Of a stretch of 5,977 nucleotides of DNA, positions 1 through 5,545 are shown in pieces; the first letter of the stretch is position 1; each line of letters begins with the position of its first letter. The translations under genes and the position numbers were made by a program. Under the pieces are notes generated by a model that was not told the DNA's origin, ran no database searches, and worked only from the letters and a program-made list of their open reading frames with translations. The DNA comes from Paludibacter sp. (lineage in GTDB: Bacteria > Bacteroidota > Bacteroidia > Bacteroidales > Paludibacteraceae): assembly GCA_028748945.1 (NCBI GenBank), contig JAQTOL010000215.1, forward strand, positions 1 to 5,977, written 5' to 3'.

Positions 1-588
1 GTGAGCCATGTCAATCATTAATATTGCGCCTACTTTATCGGCAATTTCGCGCATGCGTTTGTAATCCCATTCACGTGAATAAGCCGATCCACCACCAACG
101 ATTACTTTTGGTTGTTCGCGGATAGCCACTTCTTCCATTTGGTCATAATCCACACGGCCGGTTTCTTCTTTTACGTTGTATTCACAAGGTTTGTAGAGTA
201 TACCCGAGCTGTTTACCAACGAACCGTGGGATAAGTGACCGCCATGAGATAAGTTTAATCCAAGGAATTTATCGCCCGGATTTAAACAGGCTAAAAATAC
301 GGCTGCGTTTGCCTGAGCACCCGAGTGTGGTTGTACGTTTGCCCATTCGGCACCGAAAATCTCTTTCAAGCGGTCGATCGCAATTTGCTCACTTTCGTCC
401 ACCACTTCACAACCACCATAATAGCGTTTGCCCGGATATCCTTCAGCATATTTGTTTGTTAGCACGGAACCCATTGCTTCCATAACCTGTTCGCTTACAA
501 AGTTCTCTGAAGCAATTAATTCAATTCCTTTCAATTGACGCTGTTTTTCGCGTGCAATAATGTCAAAAATAACCTGGTCTCTTTTCAT
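1..588 (-). CDS. glyA: Serine hydroxymethyltransferase, N-terminal part (runs off left edge)
   Basis: Cytoplasmic PLP enzyme that converts serine plus tetrahydrofolate to glycine plus 5,10-methylene-tetrahydrofolate, the main source of one-carbon units. I translated 196 codons from the ATG at 588-586 to the window edge. Family signatures are clear: [10 protein letters not shown] (about 23-32), [15 protein letters not shown] (45-59), the glycine/histidine-rich [10 protein letters not shown] (114-123), GGGSAYSR (165-172) and MIDMAH (191-196), where the Asp and His correspond to the conserved cofactor-contacting pair. The full protein is usually about 420 residues, so roughly half is visible; the PLP-binding lysine lies beyond the window. 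The start fits the normal family N-terminus. The gene follows the CatA-like gene after 47 bp with no terminator or TAnnTTTG box between, so it is probably the distal gene of the pyrBI operon. It is near certain as GlyA. Confidence 0.97.
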   Translation of the reverse strand, partial: MKRDQVIFDIIAREKQRQLKGIELIASENFVSEQVMEAMGSVLTNKYAEGYPGKRYYGGCEVVDESEQIAIDRLKEIFGAEWANVQPHSGAQANAAVFLACLNPGDKFLGLNLSHGGHLSHGSLVNSSGILYKPCEYNVKEETGRVDYDQMEEVAIREQPKVIVGGGSAYSREWDYKRMREIADKVGAILMIDMAH

Positions 589-635
589 TTGTTCAATATC
601 TTATTTTACTAATTAATTCTGATTTTACTTACCTT

Positions 636-1262
636 TTACCTCTGATTCAATAGTTCCTGAAACCGTTCCACAAATTTCCCAACGTGAAAACCATCCATCA
701 AAGCATGATTGACATGTACATCAACCGGCAACCACATTTTATCTTTATTACGGGTGATTTTTCCAAAGGTAATTTTCGGAATGCTACGTCCAACACTTAA
801 TATTCGTGCATGATTTACCGAAGTAAAATCAGCCCACGGAAGTGTGGAATAATGAATAATATTTTCTCCAGCAACGGGAAATTTCAAGCCACGCTCGGCT
901 TTTACCCGTTCTACTTCGGTAGTTGCCTGTTTCATAAATTCAGCGATATCCTCATTGTAAGGTATATAAGCAAAGCCGAAAGTCTCATCTTCCCGAAAAA
1001 TGGTGGGACCGGCACCCACGCTGTCGTAGCAAAATACTTTGTCATCCTCAATACGGTAGCGAAATTCTTCCATTTCATTCGCAGCTTTCATCGACAAATA
1101 TAAGTAATAGTTTGAAAACGAATAGTGCAGCGCTTTTGCATTTTTATAAGCGGCAGAACATTCTACACGAACAGTTATTCCAAACAAAGGTTCATCGAAA
1201 TTTTTAAAATTTTCGAAATGTTCGCGCCGTTTCCATGTATTGAGGTCTATTTCGTGTTTCAT
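636..1262 (-). CDS. CatA-type chloramphenicol acetyltransferase homologue
   Basis: A 208-residue protein of the classical trimeric CAT family (usual length about 213-219), which moves an acetyl group from acetyl-CoA to chloramphenicol. It aligns along its full length. WKRREHF (10-16) matches the N-terminal motif carrying the structural Arg (Arg12). EFR and DSVGAGPTIF (80-89) match the central strand. PWADFTS (142-148) carries the conserved Ser148. Thr165 sits 21 residues before the catalytic His, as the substrate-contacting Thr does in known CATs. NHALMDGFHVGKF (185-197) is the HxxxDG active site, with catalytic His186 and Asp190. The first His of the usual HHAVCDG is Asn185 here. The catalytic residues are therefore intact, but many chromosomal CatA-like proteins in Bacteroidota have no proven resistance role and the true acceptor may differ. 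It lies 27 bp after the flavin reductase and 47 bp before glyA, all co-directional. The fold is confident; the substrate is not. Confidence 0.9.
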   Translation of the reverse strand: MKHEIDLNTWKRREHFENFKNFDEPLFGITVRVECSAAYKNAKALHYSFSNYYLYLSMKAANEMEEFRYRIEDDKVFCYDSVGAGPTIFREDETFGFAYIPYNEDIAEFMKQATTEVERVKAERGLKFPVAGENIIHYSTLPWADFTSVNHARILSVGRSIPKITFGKITRNKDKMWLPVDVHVNHALMDGFHVGKFVERFQELLNQR

Positions 1263-1289
1263 TTTTTCTTGCCTCTTATTTCTTAGCTC

Positions 1290-1925
1290 TTACTTCTTTT
1301 TTTTTACCGTCCAGCCGAATTTGCCAATTTCTTCTCCCAATTTATAATAATGACCGTGAGAATAGGCAATCAGCCTGGCTTCCGACAATTTAAATGTATC
1401 CGTTTCTGGATCAATGTATTTTACATCAGCCTGAACATTGACTACTTCGGCAATAAACATATCGTGCGAACCCAACGGGATGATCTCTTTGACTTTACAC
1501 TCGATGCAAATTGGTGATTCTTTTACAATGGGTGCATTCACTTTTTCCCCTTTTTCAGGAGTCAGTTTCATTTCTTCAAATTTATTAAAGTCTTTTCCAC
1601 TTTTTACTCCACACCAATCGGTAGCAAATGCCATGTCCTCGTTTGTCAGATTAATAACAAATTCACGGTTCTTTTTGATGATGTCATACGAATGACGTTC
1701 CGGACGAACCGAAATATAACACATGGGAGGATTGGTACAAATGGTTCCAACCCAACTTATTGTCAGTAAATTGTAATCTTCGGGGGAACTTCCGCACGAT
1801 ATTAGTACGGCAGGTAATGGATAAATTAATGTACCGGGTTTCCATGAAACATGATTTTTTTCAGAGTCACTTTCTGTTACTTCAATAGAACGGATTTGCT
1901 TTATATTGCCTTTAATTTCTTTCAT
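1290..1925 (-). CDS. Flavin reductase-family (flavoredoxin-like, FMN-binding split barrel) protein
   Basis: A 211-residue protein of the DIM6/NTAB flavin reductase superfamily, whose members bind FMN in a split beta-barrel and act as flavin reductases or electron carriers. Signs of the family are YPLPAVLISCG (35-45), the core NLLTISWVGTICTNPP (52-67), YISVRPERHSYDII (70-83), FVINL (89-93), the segment GVKSGKDFNKFE (106-117) that covers the flavin, and GSHDMFIAEVV (152-162). I chose the ATG at 1925; a GTG at 1940 would add five residues and cannot be excluded. It follows pyrI by 32 bp (17 bp with the GTG) and precedes the CatA-like gene by 27 bp, so it is probably cotranscribed with pyrBI. Its redox partner is not visible. 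The family includes RutF of pyrimidine degradation, but no RutA-like partner is here, so I give no specific function. Confidence 0.9.
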   Translation of the reverse strand: MKEIKGNIKQIRSIEVTESDSEKNHVSWKPGTLIYPLPAVLISCGSSPEDYNLLTISWVGTICTNPPMCYISVRPERHSYDIIKKNREFVINLTNEDMAFATDWCGVKSGKDFNKFEEMKLTPEKGEKVNAPIVKESPICIECKVKEIIPLGSHDMFIAEVVNVQADVKYIDPETDTFKLSEARLIAYSHGHYYKLGEEIGKFGWTVKKKK

Positions 1926-1957
1926 TTTCAAATTTTGCACATTTTCAAATTGACATA

Positions 1958-2413
1958 CTACTTTATCTTGACATCGTCTCTTTTCACTTCACGTTCGCAA
2001 TAATGACATTTCAACATAATTTCTTCATCGTTATTTAGTACATGAAAACGAGTTGTAACAGCCTGATGATTTGTAATACAGTTGGGATTTGTGCACTGAA
2101 CAATTTCTCTGATCTCTTCGGGAAGAACCAAAGGACGTTTTTCTACAACCTGATAATCAAGAATAATATTGATTTTGGCATGAGGCGCAATCAATGCAAT
2201 TTTATTCGTCTCGTCAACTTCCAATGCCCGATCAGAAATTTTAACGAGCCCTTTCGATCCGATTTTGGCACTTTCAAGATTGTTGGCCAGGGTAATCTGA
2301 TTTAAACATGTGTCCAAATGCAGAATGCTCACTACTTTGAATAATTTATCCGAAGGTATATGATCAATAACAGTTCCGTTGCGAAGTGCTGCTACTTTTA
2401 ATTTTTTTTCCAT
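1958..2413 (-). CDS. pyrI: Aspartate carbamoyltransferase regulatory chain
   Basis: Regulatory subunit of the class B aspartate carbamoyltransferase holoenzyme. In E. coli it binds CTP/ATP and links the catalytic trimers. At 151 residues it matches the usual length of about 153. The N-terminal allosteric domain (1-about 100) shows VAALRNGTVIDHI (7-19) and ends before EEIREIVQC. The C-terminal zinc domain has all four cysteines in the expected spacing: Cys107 and Cys112 (CTNPNC) and Cys136 and Cys139 (CHYC), equivalent to Cys109, 114, 138 and 141 of E. coli PyrI. The gene begins 41 bp after pyrB on the same strand, the usual pyrB-pyrI order, so feedback control by nucleotides is expected at the enzyme level. 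Codons 2-4 contain an A8 run. The start ATG is followed directly by the typical N-terminus. Confidence 0.97.
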   Translation of the reverse strand: MEKKLKVAALRNGTVIDHIPSDKLFKVVSILHLDTCLNQITLANNLESAKIGSKGLVKISDRALEVDETNKIALIAPHAKINIILDYQVVEKRPLVLPEEIREIVQCTNPNCITNHQAVTTRFHVLNNDEEIMLKCHYCEREVKRDDVKIK

Positions 2414-2419
2414 GAAAAT

Positions 2420-2454
2420 ACGAATTACACGAATTAATACTAATTTGACGAATT
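2420..2454. repeat. Three copies of ACGAATT in the pyrB-pyrI spacer
   Basis: The 41-bp spacer holds the heptamer ACGAATT three times on the plus strand (2420-2426, 2429-2435, 2448-2454), read as AATTCGT on the transcribed strand. The copies fill most of the space between the pyrB stop codon and the pyrI start. Nothing in the sequence shows a function. It may be a degenerate intergenic repeat. Confidence 0.5.
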
Positions 2455-3384
2455 CTATTCTTGCTCCCCATTAGAGGTCAGGGGTTTCAATACTTTACTC
2501 ACGATTGCCTGCCGTACATACAATCCATTTTGAGCTTGTTTGAAATAGTATGCCTTTTCATTGCTATCCACATCCGGATTAATTTCTGTCACCCTTGGTA
2601 GCGGATGCAGAATCCGGAGTGTTGGTTTTGAATTGTTCAGCATATTATTTCTCAAGGTATAAACGTTTTTCACCTGTTCGTATTCCATTAAATCCTGAAA
2701 ACGTTCTTTCTGAACACGTGTCATATACAGGATATCCGCGTCATTGAAATTATCCGTTAATTCATTAACTTCGGTGAACGGGATATTGTTTCTCCGACAG
2801 AAAACTTTGTATTCGTCAGGCATTTTCAATTCGTCAGGAGCAATAAACTTGAAAGTAGGATGAAAATGCGACATGGCCATAATAAGCGAGTGTACCGTTC
2901 GTCCGTATTTTAAATCGCCTACCAGGCAAATGGTCAAATTTTCAAGCGTTCCCTGCGTTTTAAGTATTGAATATAAGTCGAGTAATGTCTGTGAAGGATG
3001 CTGGTTGGCTCCATCTCCTGCATTGATAATGGGAACAGGTGAGACTTCAGCTGCATGGCGCGCAGCACCTTCGAGGGGATGGCGCATCACAATGGCATCG
3101 GCGTAACAACTCACCATGTGAATGGTATCATTCAATGTTTCCCCTTTTGACGAACTGCTGGTGGCTGCATCCGAAAAACCGATAATAGATCCTCCGAGGC
3201 GAATCACGGCCGTTTCAAAACTTAACCTTGTGCGGGTCGATGGTTCGAAAAACAAGGTGGCAATCACTTTACCATCCAATGTTTTCCGGTTTGGATTGGC
3301 TTCAAAATCAGCAGCCGAATTAAGAATTGATAAAATCTCTTCTTTGCTGTAATCGGCAATTGATACTAAACTGTTGTTGCTCAT
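2455..3384 (-). CDS. pyrB: Aspartate carbamoyltransferase catalytic chain
   Basis: Catalyses carbamoyl phosphate plus L-aspartate to N-carbamoyl-L-aspartate plus phosphate, the first committed step of pyrimidine synthesis, in the cytoplasm. The protein has 309 residues, the usual length. The carbamoyl-phosphate motif FFEPSTRTR (45-53) is complete, the mobile loop carries SSSSKGET (76-83; Lys80 equals E. coli Lys84), MRHP is at 100-103, GANQHPSQ (125-132) gives His129 (E. coli His134), [11 protein letters not shown] (156-166) gives Arg162 (E. coli Arg167), RVQKERF (223-229) is the aspartate-binding region, and HPLPRVTEI (260-268) is the domain-closure loop. All catalytic residues are intact. 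The ATG at 3384 fits the family N-terminus. It is the first structural gene of the operon, preceded by a long leader with a terminator-like hairpin and followed 41 bp later by pyrI. Confidence 0.98.
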   Translation of the reverse strand: MSNNSLVSIADYSKEEILSILNSAADFEANPNRKTLDGKVIATLFFEPSTRTRLSFETAVIRLGGSIIGFSDAATSSSSKGETLNDTIHMVSCYADAIVMRHPLEGAARHAAEVSPVPIINAGDGANQHPSQTLLDLYSILKTQGTLENLTICLVGDLKYGRTVHSLIMAMSHFHPTFKFIAPDELKMPDEYKVFCRRNNIPFTEVNELTDNFNDADILYMTRVQKERFQDLMEYEQVKNVYTLRNNMLNNSKPTLRILHPLPRVTEINPDVDSNEKAYYFKQAQNGLYVRQAIVSKVLKPLTSNGEQE

Positions 3385-3388
3385 AAGA

Positions 3389-3410
3389 CCCCAAACCCCT
3401 CAAGGGGCTT
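3389..3410. repeat. G/C-rich hairpin just upstream of the pyrB start codon
   Basis: An island of C4/G4 runs in otherwise AT-rich leader DNA. CCCCT (3396-3400) pairs with AGGGG (3403-3407), and a further CCCC run lies at 3389-3392. In the pyrB mRNA it would place a compact GC hairpin and an alternative GGGG tract within about 25 nt of the AUG, so it could affect translation start. Its composition also resembles short dispersed palindromes seen in Bacteroidota intergenic regions. That comparison is from memory and untested. Confidence 0.5.
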
Positions 3411-3503
3411 CGATTTTAGTTAATGATATGTCAATTATTTAAACAATTACATTCGGTTTCTGTATTTCCCCTTTTTCCTCTTTAAAGCATAGGGTATTTC
3501 TAA
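3408..3503 (-). other. Distal part of the pyrB leader, no gene seen
   Basis: Leader sequence between the terminator-like hairpin and the GC-rich hairpin at the pyrB start. It contains no TAnnTTTG promoter box in the pyrB direction and no convincing frame. A purine-rich stretch (about 3468-3482) and a weak AU-rich self-complementary stretch (about 3434-3451) are visible. If the upstream promoter at 3642-3672 is the only one, pyrB transcripts must read through the hairpin to reach this segment. Confidence 0.4.
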
Positions 3504-3545
3504 CAAAAAAACCAACACAAATCCGATGCAGATTTATATTGGTTT
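3504..3545 (-). terminator. Intrinsic terminator inside the pyrB leader (candidate attenuator)
   Basis: Read toward pyrB, AAACCAA (3545-3539) pairs with TTGGTTT (3515-3509). The stem continues through three U·G/A-U/U·G pairs, then AAATC/GATTT (3535-3531 with 3523-3519) and two further pairs, closing on a CAU triloop: about 17 continuous pairs counting wobbles. A run of seven U (3511-3505) follows and overlaps the end of the 3' arm. The other strand lacks a T tail, so it acts only in the pyrB direction. It lies about 100 nt downstream of the predicted pyrB promoter and 120 nt before the pyrB ATG, so it would stop leader transcripts unless suppressed. Alternatively it could end read-through from the YigZ-family gene. 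Confidence 0.62.
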
Positions 3546-3632
3546 CGTATTTCTAAGGGGCAACTTCTCCGTACAACTGGTTGGTCGTGAGTTGCATTGT
3601 TCGAAAAAATATTTAAAGTTTCTCGTTTCCAT
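3534..3632 (-). CDS. Possible 32-residue leader peptide of the pyrBI operon
   Basis: An open frame of 32 codons plus TAA, starting METRNFKYFF and ending RNTKPI. Its ATG (3632-3630) lies nine bases after the end of the predicted -7 box (3649-3642), so the transcript would be nearly leaderless. Its stop codon (3536-3534) lies inside the 5' arm of the leader terminator hairpin, so a ribosome finishing this frame would keep the hairpin from folding. Codons 6-10 cross a 14-nt A/U-only tract with a U6 run, a possible polymerase pause site. I recognise no protein family. Frames of this length occur by chance, so position and not content is the argument. A second short frame (3597-3553, 14 codons) overlaps it in another phase. 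Confidence 0.35.
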   Translation of the reverse strand: METRNFKYFFEQCNSRPTSCTEKLPLRNTKPI

Positions 3633-3641
3633 TTCAGATTA

Positions 3642-3672
3642 CAAAGATAGTGGAAATTTTGGGAAAATAAAA
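3642..3672 (-). promoter_or_regulatory. Predicted pyrBI operon promoter
   Basis: On the minus strand TATCTTTG (3649-3642) is an exact match to the Bacteroidota -7 element TAnnTTTG. A T-rich TTTT (3672-3669) lies 19 bases upstream, where the weaker TTTG-like -33 element is expected. Transcription would start near 3636-3638, giving a leader of about 250 nt before pyrB. No equally good box lies closer to pyrB. Confidence 0.6.
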
Positions 3673-3786
3673 GAGAAAGGGATGTTTATTTGGTTTCGCT
3701 CATTTTTATAATGCTACTCATGGTTTACTCCTAAATCGTATCTCTGATATTGAAGTCCGGACAGGTATATCTTTTTTTATTTACAT

Positions 3787-4392
3787 TTAGATTTCATCTG
3801 TGTCAATCACAACCCCGTTTATTTTCAGTAATTTTGAGCTTAGGAGCGGGGCATCTTGTTTCCGGATAGAAAGTTGCATGTCGCATTTGTTGTCGAAAGT
3901 CTGGTGAAGAATCCGTGCGTTGCTGTCTTTGATTATGCTCATTACATCGTTTATCAGCAGGTAATTAAAACTGATATCGATAATTTCGTCAACGGTTTTT
4001 TCAACAATTTCGGCATGGTTAAGTGCGTCAGCAGCCGCTTCTTTATAGGCAGTTGTCAATCCGCCTGTCCCCAATAAAATGCCACCAAAATAACGTACAA
4101 CTATAACCATTACATTTGTAAGTTCCCGGGAATTGATTTGGCCATGAATCGGCCTGCCTGCCGTTCCGGAGGGTTCGCCATCGTCATTGGCGCGCCATTC
4201 ATTACGCTCAGCACCAAGTGTATAGGCGTAACAAACATGACGTGCATCGTAATACTCTTTCTTATATGACTTTATCAACTCTTTGACTTCATCCGGATTG
4301 TGAACAGGTATGGCAAACGACAGAAATTTGCTGCCTTTCTCTTTATAAATTCCTTCGGCTATGTTGGTTATCGTTTTATAGGTGTCTGTCAT
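3787..4392 (-). CDS. YigZ/IMPACT-family protein
   Basis: A 201-residue protein of the UPF0029/IMPACT family (E. coli YigZ is about 204). The family is tied to translation regulation in eukaryotes (IMPACT/Yih1); the bacterial role is poorly defined. The N-terminal domain shows EKGSKFLSFAIPV (18-30), DARHVCYAYTLG (49-60), NDDGEPSGTAGRPI (69-82) and VVRYFGGILLGTGG (98-111) followed by the LTTAYKEAA helix, all hallmarks of the family. Residues from about 135 form the smaller C-terminal domain. I use the ATG at 4392. The frame stays open to an ATG at 4467, but that extension would begin inside the predicted promoter (4439-4468) and adds 25 residues not typical of the family. It is transcribed toward pyrB, with about 400 bp between the genes, and diverges from the gene at 4602. 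Confidence 0.95.
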   Translation of the reverse strand: MTDTYKTITNIAEGIYKEKGSKFLSFAIPVHNPDEVKELIKSYKKEYYDARHVCYAYTLGAERNEWRANDDGEPSGTAGRPIHGQINSRELTNVMVIVVRYFGGILLGTGGLTTAYKEAAADALNHAEIVEKTVDEIIDISFNYLLINDVMSIIKDSNARILHQTFDNKCDMQLSIRKQDAPLLSSKLLKINGVVIDTDEI

Positions 4393-4438
4393 TGATAGGT
4401 TGTTTGAAGTTGGAGAAAATTGAACGTTTAGACAGGGG

Positions 4439-4468
4439 CAAATATACGGTTTTTGGAATAGAAACAAT
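4439..4468 (-). promoter_or_regulatory. Predicted promoter of the YigZ-family gene
   Basis: On the minus strand TATATTTG (4446-4439) matches the Bacteroidota -7 element TAnnTTTG exactly, with ATTG (4468-4465) 18 bases upstream as a partial -33 element. Transcription would start near 4433, about 40 nt before the ATG at 4392. This supports the shorter start, since the ATG at 4467 falls inside the promoter. Confidence 0.6.
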
Positions 4469-4601
4469 CTTTTATTGGCGATAAATTGAGGATATAAATT
4501 GTTTAAAATCTACTTTATGAATCTAAACATTCTTTCCTGTTATTTGTTTTATAAATAGAGATTTATGATGCTTGTATTATTAACCTTTAATCAAATGCAT
4601 T

Positions 4602-4997
4602 ATGACTAAACTTGAATTAAATCTGATTTATATTCAGCTTGAACGGGAAATCAATCTTTTGAGTCAGTCAACAATCGTAACTTACAGAAGTGCGATTAAA
4701 GAAGATGCTCAACAGGTGATTTTTGAATTGAAGACTGATATTGATGGTTGGATTTTAAACTTAAACGAAAGAAAGCTCACGTGTTACGAACTTGAAAAGT
4801 TACTGGAAGAGAAAAGAGATGCTATCAAACTGAAAAATATTGAAAGTAAGGGCATTGATCCCAAAAAACTAGAAGTGTTTAAAAACGATATTTTACGCAT
4901 GATAGCAAAATCCATATTTAATACTTATCTTAATTCCTTATTTCGCAATCCGACTCCAACCAGCACGAAAGGAATAAAAAAGGAAAACCTATTCTGA
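4602..4997 (+). CDS. Unrecognised small protein, helical, charged
   Basis: A 131-residue protein that I do not recognise. It has no signal peptide, transmembrane segment or metal-binding motif; there is one cysteine (Cys61). The sequence is rich in Leu, Ile, Lys and Glu and looks mostly helical, with a charged helix at about 59-80 (YELEKLLEEKRDAIKLKN) and another at about 87-113, then a polar, basic tail with NPTPTSTKG. The ATG at 4602 is the first in frame with a plausible context. It diverges from the YigZ-family gene, with 209 bp between start codons, and ends 193 bp before the tRNA. No clear TAnnTTTG promoter precedes it; only a weak candidate lies near 4543-4574. The length of the frame in AT-rich DNA and the even composition argue for a real gene, likely lineage-restricted. 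Confidence 0.72.
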   Translation: MTKLELNLIYIQLEREINLLSQSTIVTYRSAIKEDAQQVIFELKTDIDGWILNLNERKLTCYELEKLLEEKRDAIKLKNIESKGIDPKKLEVFKNDILRMIAKSIFNTYLNSLFRNPTPTSTKGIKKENLF

Positions 4998-5121
4998 ATT
5001 GGTTCTGATAAACGCAGGATTATTAAATATATAATACCTGTTTCTCCAGGATAATTTTCTATTGATCCGATACTTTTATGTTGATTTTTTTAGAAATTGC
5101 ATAAAAAATCTGCCAAACAAC

Positions 5122-5151
5122 TTTTAGAGAAATAAAAATAGAGTATATTTG
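5122..5151 (+). promoter_or_regulatory. Predicted tRNA-Thr promoter
   Basis: TATATTTG (5144-5151) matches the Bacteroidota -7 element TAnnTTTG exactly. TTTT (5122-5125) lies 18 bases upstream as a weak -33 element. Transcription would start near 5157, giving a 5' leader of about 33 nt to be removed from the tRNA precursor. Confidence 0.6.
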
Positions 5152-5190
5152 CACTCTGTTTCCGATAACAGTTAACTGTTGTTTGAAAAC

Positions 5191-5266
5191 GCCTCTTTAG
5201 CTCAGTTGGTAGAGCAATTCATTCGTAATGAATAGGTCGCGGGTTCGAGTCCCATGAGAGGCTCCA
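5191..5266 (+). tRNA. tRNA-Thr (anticodon CGU)
   Basis: A 76-nt tRNA with encoded CCA (5264-5266). The acceptor stem GCCTCTT pairs with GAGAGGC (5256-5262, last pair U·G). The D arm is GCTC-AGTTGGTA-GAGC. The anticodon stem ATTCA/TGAAT holds the loop TTCGTAA, with anticodon CGT at 5224-5226, which reads ACG (Thr). The T loop is TTCGAGT. The T stem is imperfect: G49·U65 is a wobble and C50 faces A64 (5240 and 5254), leaving three firm pairs. The discriminator base is U. It stands alone with its own promoter and terminator. Confidence 0.97.
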
Positions 5267-5276
5267 TATGATTTAT

Positions 5277-5320
5277 AAAGGGCTGAATTTCTTCATTGAA
5301 ATTCAGCCCTTTTCTTTTTT
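5277..5320 (+). terminator. Strong intrinsic terminator after tRNA-Thr
   Basis: A perfect 15-bp stem (5277-5291 with 5298-5312) contains the core GGGCTGAATTTC. It closes on the 6-nt loop TTCATT and runs into a T-rich tail (5310-5320, interrupted by one C). It begins 10 nt after the encoded CCA, so it ends the tRNA transcript and separates it from carA. Confidence 0.93.
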
Positions 5321-5545
5321 ACTATATTATTACTTATGCTTCCAAATCCATTAAAGACGGTCAGGTGGCTGGTTATTAAAAAACAGATCTCAAGACCGGC
5401 AAATTTTTTCTGAAATTAATTGAAAGCCGGTTTGCTTTAAATAATTATATAATCCGAATATTTATTCTCTTTTAATGTATTTACTGACATATTGATAGGT
5501 CGCGAGATTAAAACGATTAATTAAAAAAGAATTTACAAATTTTAG
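5321..5545. other. Intergenic region before carA, no convincing gene
   Basis: About 225 bp of AT-rich DNA between the tRNA terminator and the carA promoter. The only structure I see is an inverted repeat ACCGGC (5395-5400) / GCCGGT (5426-5431), separated by 25 bases and without a T tail on the plus strand. A 25-codon frame (5336-5413) exists but has no support. The 10-mer ATAGGTCGCG (5495-5504) also occurs inside the tRNA (5232-5241), probably by chance. Confidence 0.5.

Noticed and set aside
810..1103. Plus-strand frames opposite the CatA-like, flavin reductase, pyrI, pyrB and YigZ genes (for example 810-1103)
   Set aside because: They are shadows of well-supported minus-strand genes and show no protein-like motifs.
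3526..3711. 61-codon plus-strand frame overlapping the pyrB leader
   Set aside because: It runs antisense through the predicted promoter, leader frame and terminator, and has no recognisable domain. The opposite-strand signals explain the region better.
4393..4467. N-terminal extension of the YigZ-family frame to the ATG at 4467
   Set aside because: The extra 25 residues are not typical of the family and the ATG lies inside an exact-match promoter; the ATG at 4392 gives the normal length.
5336..5413. 25-codon frame (MLPNPLKTVR...) after the tRNA terminator
   Set aside because: No promoter, conserved motif or neighbour supports it, and frames of this size are common by chance.
5395..5431. 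ACCGGC/GCCGGT inverted repeat as a terminator or attenuator
   Set aside because: The stem is short, the loop is 25 bases, and no U-run follows on the plus strand; it also lies upstream of the predicted carA promoter.
5485..5492. TGACATAT, shared with the pyrB leader (minus strand 3433-3426), as a common pyrimidine operator
   Set aside because: An 8-mer match in AT-rich DNA is weak, and the two sites sit differently relative to their promoters (upstream at carA, far downstream at pyrB).
5495..5504. ATAGGTCGCG, also present in the tRNA at 5232-5241, as a possible attachment-site remnant
   Set aside because: Only ten bases match, they come from the middle of the tRNA and not its 3' end, and there is no integrase or element between the copies.
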